A stretch of DNA of 40,669 bases from contig JADLFO010000287.1 of the NCBI GenBank assembly GCA_020845455.1, forward strand, positions 1-40,669. Direction: 5' to 3'. The notes beneath the pieces are model-generated. The model was not told the DNA's origin. It saw only the letters and a program-made list of their open reading frames with translations, and searched no databases. Of this stretch, positions 38,489 to 40,669 are shown in pieces. This stretch comes from Caldilineaceae bacterium (GTDB lineage: Bacteria; Chloroflexota; Anaerolineae; Caldilineales; Caldilineaceae). Made by a program: the position numbers and the translations under genes. The first letter of the stretch is position 1. Each line of letters starts with the position of its first letter.

Positions 38489-39195
38489 ACGACCTTTTTC
38501 GCCGGTTCACGGTCAACATGCGCCGTAACCTCGCGCAGCCGCTGCCCGGCCCCATGGCCCAGTTCGGCATGGCCCCCGTCCCACGGCCCGACGACGAGAC
38601 GGACAGCCCCCCGCGGCCCGACGCGCGCCAAAGCAGTGTGCTGGTCTTGTTCTATCCCTATGCCGGCACGGTCTACTTCCCACTGATCTTGCGCCCCACC
38701 TATCCCGGCGTCCACAGCGGGCAGGTGGGGCTGCCCGGCGGCGGGCGCGAGCCGCAGGACGGCGATCTGGTCGCCACCGCCTTGCGCGAGGCGCGCGAGG
38801 AGATCGGCGTTTCGCCCGGTGCGGTCGAGATCTTGGGCAAGCTCAGCCCGCTCTATGTGCGGCCCAGCAACAACATGGTGCTGCCGGTCGTCGGCTGTTG
38901 CGAGCGCCGCCCCGATTTTGAGATCGACCCGCGCGAGGTGGCGCTGCTGATCGAAGCGCCGCTGGTCGAGTTCCTCGAACCAGGCAACAAGCATGTGGAG
39001 GTCTGGCAACTGCGCGACCGCGTCGCCGATGTGCCCTATTTCCGCGTGCAGCAGCAGATCATCTGGGGCGCGACCGCCATGATACTGGGCGAGCTGTTTG
39101 CCCTGCCTGCCATCCGCCGGCTTGAGTTTACGCCGGAGCCGCCTTACGATACGGATACATGGCGGCAGGGCAGTAGTATCAAGGAGGATAGCTGA
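38485..39195 (+). CDS. NUDIX hydrolase, probable CoA pyrophosphatase (NudL/NUDT7-like)
   Basis: A 236-aa NUDIX protein. HSGQVGLPGGGREPQDGD (77-94) followed by ATALREAREEIGV (97-109) matches the UPF0035-type signature of CoA diphosphatases, in which the first Glu of the classic box is often Asp or replaced. The metal-binding REAREE core is intact. It likely cleaves CoA or short acyl-CoA to phosphopantetheine and 3',5'-ADP, but other dinucleotide substrates cannot be excluded. ATG 38485 overlaps the rlmI stop (ATGA), so the two are coupled; an open frame extends upstream within rlmI. Confidence 0.88.
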   Translation: MNDLFRRFTVNMRRNLAQPLPGPMAQFGMAPVPRPDDETDSPPRPDARQSSVLVLFYPYAGTVYFPLILRPTYPGVHSGQVGLPGGGREPQDGDLVATALREAREEIGVSPGAVEILGKLSPLYVRPSNNMVLPVVGCCERRPDFEIDPREVALLIEAPLVEFLEPGNKHVEVWQLRDRVADVPYFRVQQQIIWGATAMILGELFALPAIRRLEFTPEPPYDTDTWRQGSSIKEDS

Positions 39196-39200
39196 CAGCT

Positions 39201-39220
39201 ATCCCCATTGATCCCCATTT
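39201..39220. repeat. 10-bp tandem duplication upstream of the GH99-like gene
   Basis: ATCCCCATTG (39201-39210) followed by ATCCCCATTT (39211-39220), 9 of 10 identical, 17 bases before the ATG. Confidence 0.6.
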
Positions 39221-39237
39221 GGCCGCATCCTGGCCCC

Positions 39238-40669
39238 ATGGTACGATCCCGATCTGTGAACACTCGCCGCCCAATTTGCCTATCCCTGCATTCTCCATCG
39301 AGAGGCTTGCGCCGCGCCGCCCGTTGGGCGCTGGCCGCCGCGCTCCTGCTGGCTTTCAGCGTGCCGGCTGCGCTATTGGCCCAAGGCAGCAGCGACCCGC
39401 TGGTGCTGGCCTTTTACTACACCTGGTACGACCAAAATACCTGGAGCTATGACCGGCTCAGCGATCTGCCCGCCGAACCCTACGCCAGCAGCGACCGCGG
39501 CGTCATGGGCCGCCATATCGAACAGGCGCAGCGCGCCGGGATTGACGCGCTGCTGGTCGCCTGGTATGGCCCTGGCGGCGGCAACCAGACCGAACCCAAC
39601 CTGAGCGCCATGCTGGAGGAAGCCTCGGCGCGCGGCTTCAAGATCGGCGTGCTCTTCGAGACCAACTCGCCCTTCATGGGCGGCGTGGGCGATGTCACCG
39701 CCGCGCTGCAACACCTGCAGGCGGTTCATGCCGCCCATCCGGCCTATCTGCGCGTGGACGGGCGACCGGTCGTCTTTTTCTGGCGGCCTAGCGTCTATGG
39801 CGTAGATACCTGGCAGGCGATCCGCAGCCAGGCCGACCCCGGGCACAGCCAACTCTGGATCTCCGAAGGGGTGGATACCGGCTATCTCTCCGTCTTCGAC
39901 GGCCATCACCTCTACAGCAACACTTGGAACCCGCCTGCCGACCTCAACGCCACCAACCAGAAGTTTGCCACGCGCGTCGAACAGGCGCGCCAGAATTTTG
40001 GCGTCTATAAATTCTGGATCGCTACGGTCATGCCCGGCTATGACGACGTACGCATCCGCGGGGCCGGCGGCTTTGCGCGCGACCGCGCCGGAGGCGATTA
40101 CTACGCGCAGTCTTGGCAGGCGGCCATTGCCAGCCGGCCCAACTGGATCGTGGTCAACAGTTTTAACGAATGGCCCGAAGGCTCCTACATCGAACCGAGC
40201 GCCGCCTTCGGCGACCACTTCCTCAACCTGACCGCAGCCTACAGCGGCCAGTTCAAGGCGGGCGGCGGTGTGCCGGTCCAGGTCGCCGCGCTGCCCGCTG
40301 CCGTACCCGAAGCGCCCCCCGCGCCCACGCTGACTCCCACGCCACCGCCCACGGTCCCCACCGCCTTTGTCCAGGCGGCCCTACTCAACCTGCGCGGCGG
40401 GCCAAGCACCGACTTCGGCATCGTCGCCCAGGCTGCCGCGGGGGCGGCCCTACCCATCACCGGCAGACACCCTGCTTGGCCCGATTGGTGGCAGGTGCGC
40501 TATCAAGAGACCAACGGCTGGGTCTATGGCCCCTTGGTGACCACCGGCGGCCCCATGGAAGAAGTTCCCCTGCTGGCGGACGCCGCGCTGCCTGCGCCGG
40601 CTCTTGACCAGCCGGCGAACGCGCAAGACAGCGCCGCCCTGCACGCCGTCCCTGCCGACGCCGCCCCGC
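39238..40669 (+). CDS. Secreted GH99-like glycoside hydrolase with C-terminal bacterial SH3 domain (3' end cut by window)
   Basis: At least 477 aa, open to the window edge. The N-terminus has many Arg, then a hydrophobic core (WALAAALLLAFSVPAALLAQ), a signal peptide. The catalytic region starts with LVLAFYYTWYD (about 54-64) and continues with AGIDALLVAWYGPGG and RPVVFFWRPS. It ends with VNSFNEWPEGSYIEPS (about 306-321), which resembles the Asn-Glu-Trp...Glu-Gly...Ile-Glu-Pro signature of GH99 endo-alpha-mannosidase/mannanase enzymes. A Pro/Thr linker then leads to an SH3b domain (LNLRGGPSTDFGIVAQ to WVYGPLV, about 383-440). A role in glycan breakdown outside the cell is inferred; the substrate is unknown. 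ATG 39238 has no good ribosome-binding site, and GTG 39256 is the alternative. Confidence 0.82.
   Translation, partial: MVRSRSVNTRRPICLSLHSPSRGLRRAARWALAAALLLAFSVPAALLAQGSSDPLVLAFYYTWYDQNTWSYDRLSDLPAEPYASSDRGVMGRHIEQAQRAGIDALLVAWYGPGGGNQTEPNLSAMLEEASARGFKIGVLFETNSPFMGGVGDVTAALQHLQAVHAAHPAYLRVDGRPVVFFWRPSVYGVDTWQAIRSQADPGHSQLWISEGVDTGYLSVFDGHHLYSNTWNPPADLNATNQKFATRVEQARQNFGVYKFWIATVMPGYDDVRIRGAGGFARDRAGGDYYAQSWQAAIASRPNWIVVNSFNEWPEGSYIEPSAAFGDHFLNLTAAYSGQFKAGGGVPVQVAALPAAVPEAPPAPTLTPTPPPTVPTAFVQAALLNLRGGPSTDFGIVAQAAAGAALPITGRHPAWPDWWQVRYQETNGWVYGPLVTTGGPMEEVPLLADAALPAPALDQPANAQDSAALHAVPADAAP

Overview
The window is a GC-rich chromosomal segment from a bacterium with a Gram-positive-like or monoderm-style gene set. 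It shows no outer-membrane or LPS genes in what is visible. Duplicated complex I loci, Thr/Pro-rich stalk proteins, a secreted GH99-like protein with a bacterial SH3 domain, and an mreBCD-mrdA-minCD-rodA operon together fit a member of the Chloroflexota (Anaerolineae/Caldilineae type). That placement is my inference from gene content and style, not from a marker gene.

Layout: (1) 1-1770, minus: 5'-complete but 3'-cut gene for a secreted Asp-box beta-propeller protein with a Thr/Pro stalk and a C-terminal membrane anchor. (2) 1979-10801, minus: complex I cluster 1, nuoA-H-J-K-(small TPR/membrane protein)-L-M-N, holding only membrane-arm subunits and closed by an intrinsic terminator. (3) 10802-11653: an 852-base divergent intergenic region with one good promoter candidate in each direction and a palindromic REP/MITE-like element. 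(4) 11654-26906, plus: complex I cluster 2, complete, nuoA-B-CD-EF-G-H-I-J-K-L-M-N, with both nuoC/nuoD and nuoE/nuoF fused. A 15-bp perfect hairpin separates it from the convergent next operon. (5) 26971-35074, minus: cell-shape and septum-placement operon mreB-mreC-mreD-mrdA-minC-minD-rodA, with no minE. (6) 35302-40669, plus: tilS (probably leaderless), a small unknown protein, an RlmI-type rRNA methyltransferase, a CoA-pyrophosphatase-like NUDIX hydrolase and a 3'-cut secreted GH99-like/SH3b protein.

How the genes work together: cluster 2 encodes every subunit of an NADH:quinone oxidoreductase, including all expected iron-sulfur ligands (N1a, N1b, N2, N3, N4, N5, N6a/b, N7). Cluster 1 cannot form an enzyme alone because it lacks B, C, D and I. 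It must borrow the connecting or peripheral arm from cluster 2 or from elsewhere in the genome. Its NuoH departs from otherwise conserved Arg and Glu positions, its NuoL carries a His-rich insertion, and its operon has an extra TPR/two-helix membrane protein. These features point to an alternative membrane arm rather than a simple duplicate.

The most unexpected structure is not a gene. Many leaders in this window carry short tandem duplications (about 10-16 bp, 2-4 copies), and several copy the Shine-Dalgarno region itself: upstream of nuoA1, nuoJ1, nuoK1, nuoM1, nuoCD, nuoK2, minD, mreB, rlmI and the GH99-like gene. No tRNA, rRNA, CRISPR array, transposase or phage gene was seen.
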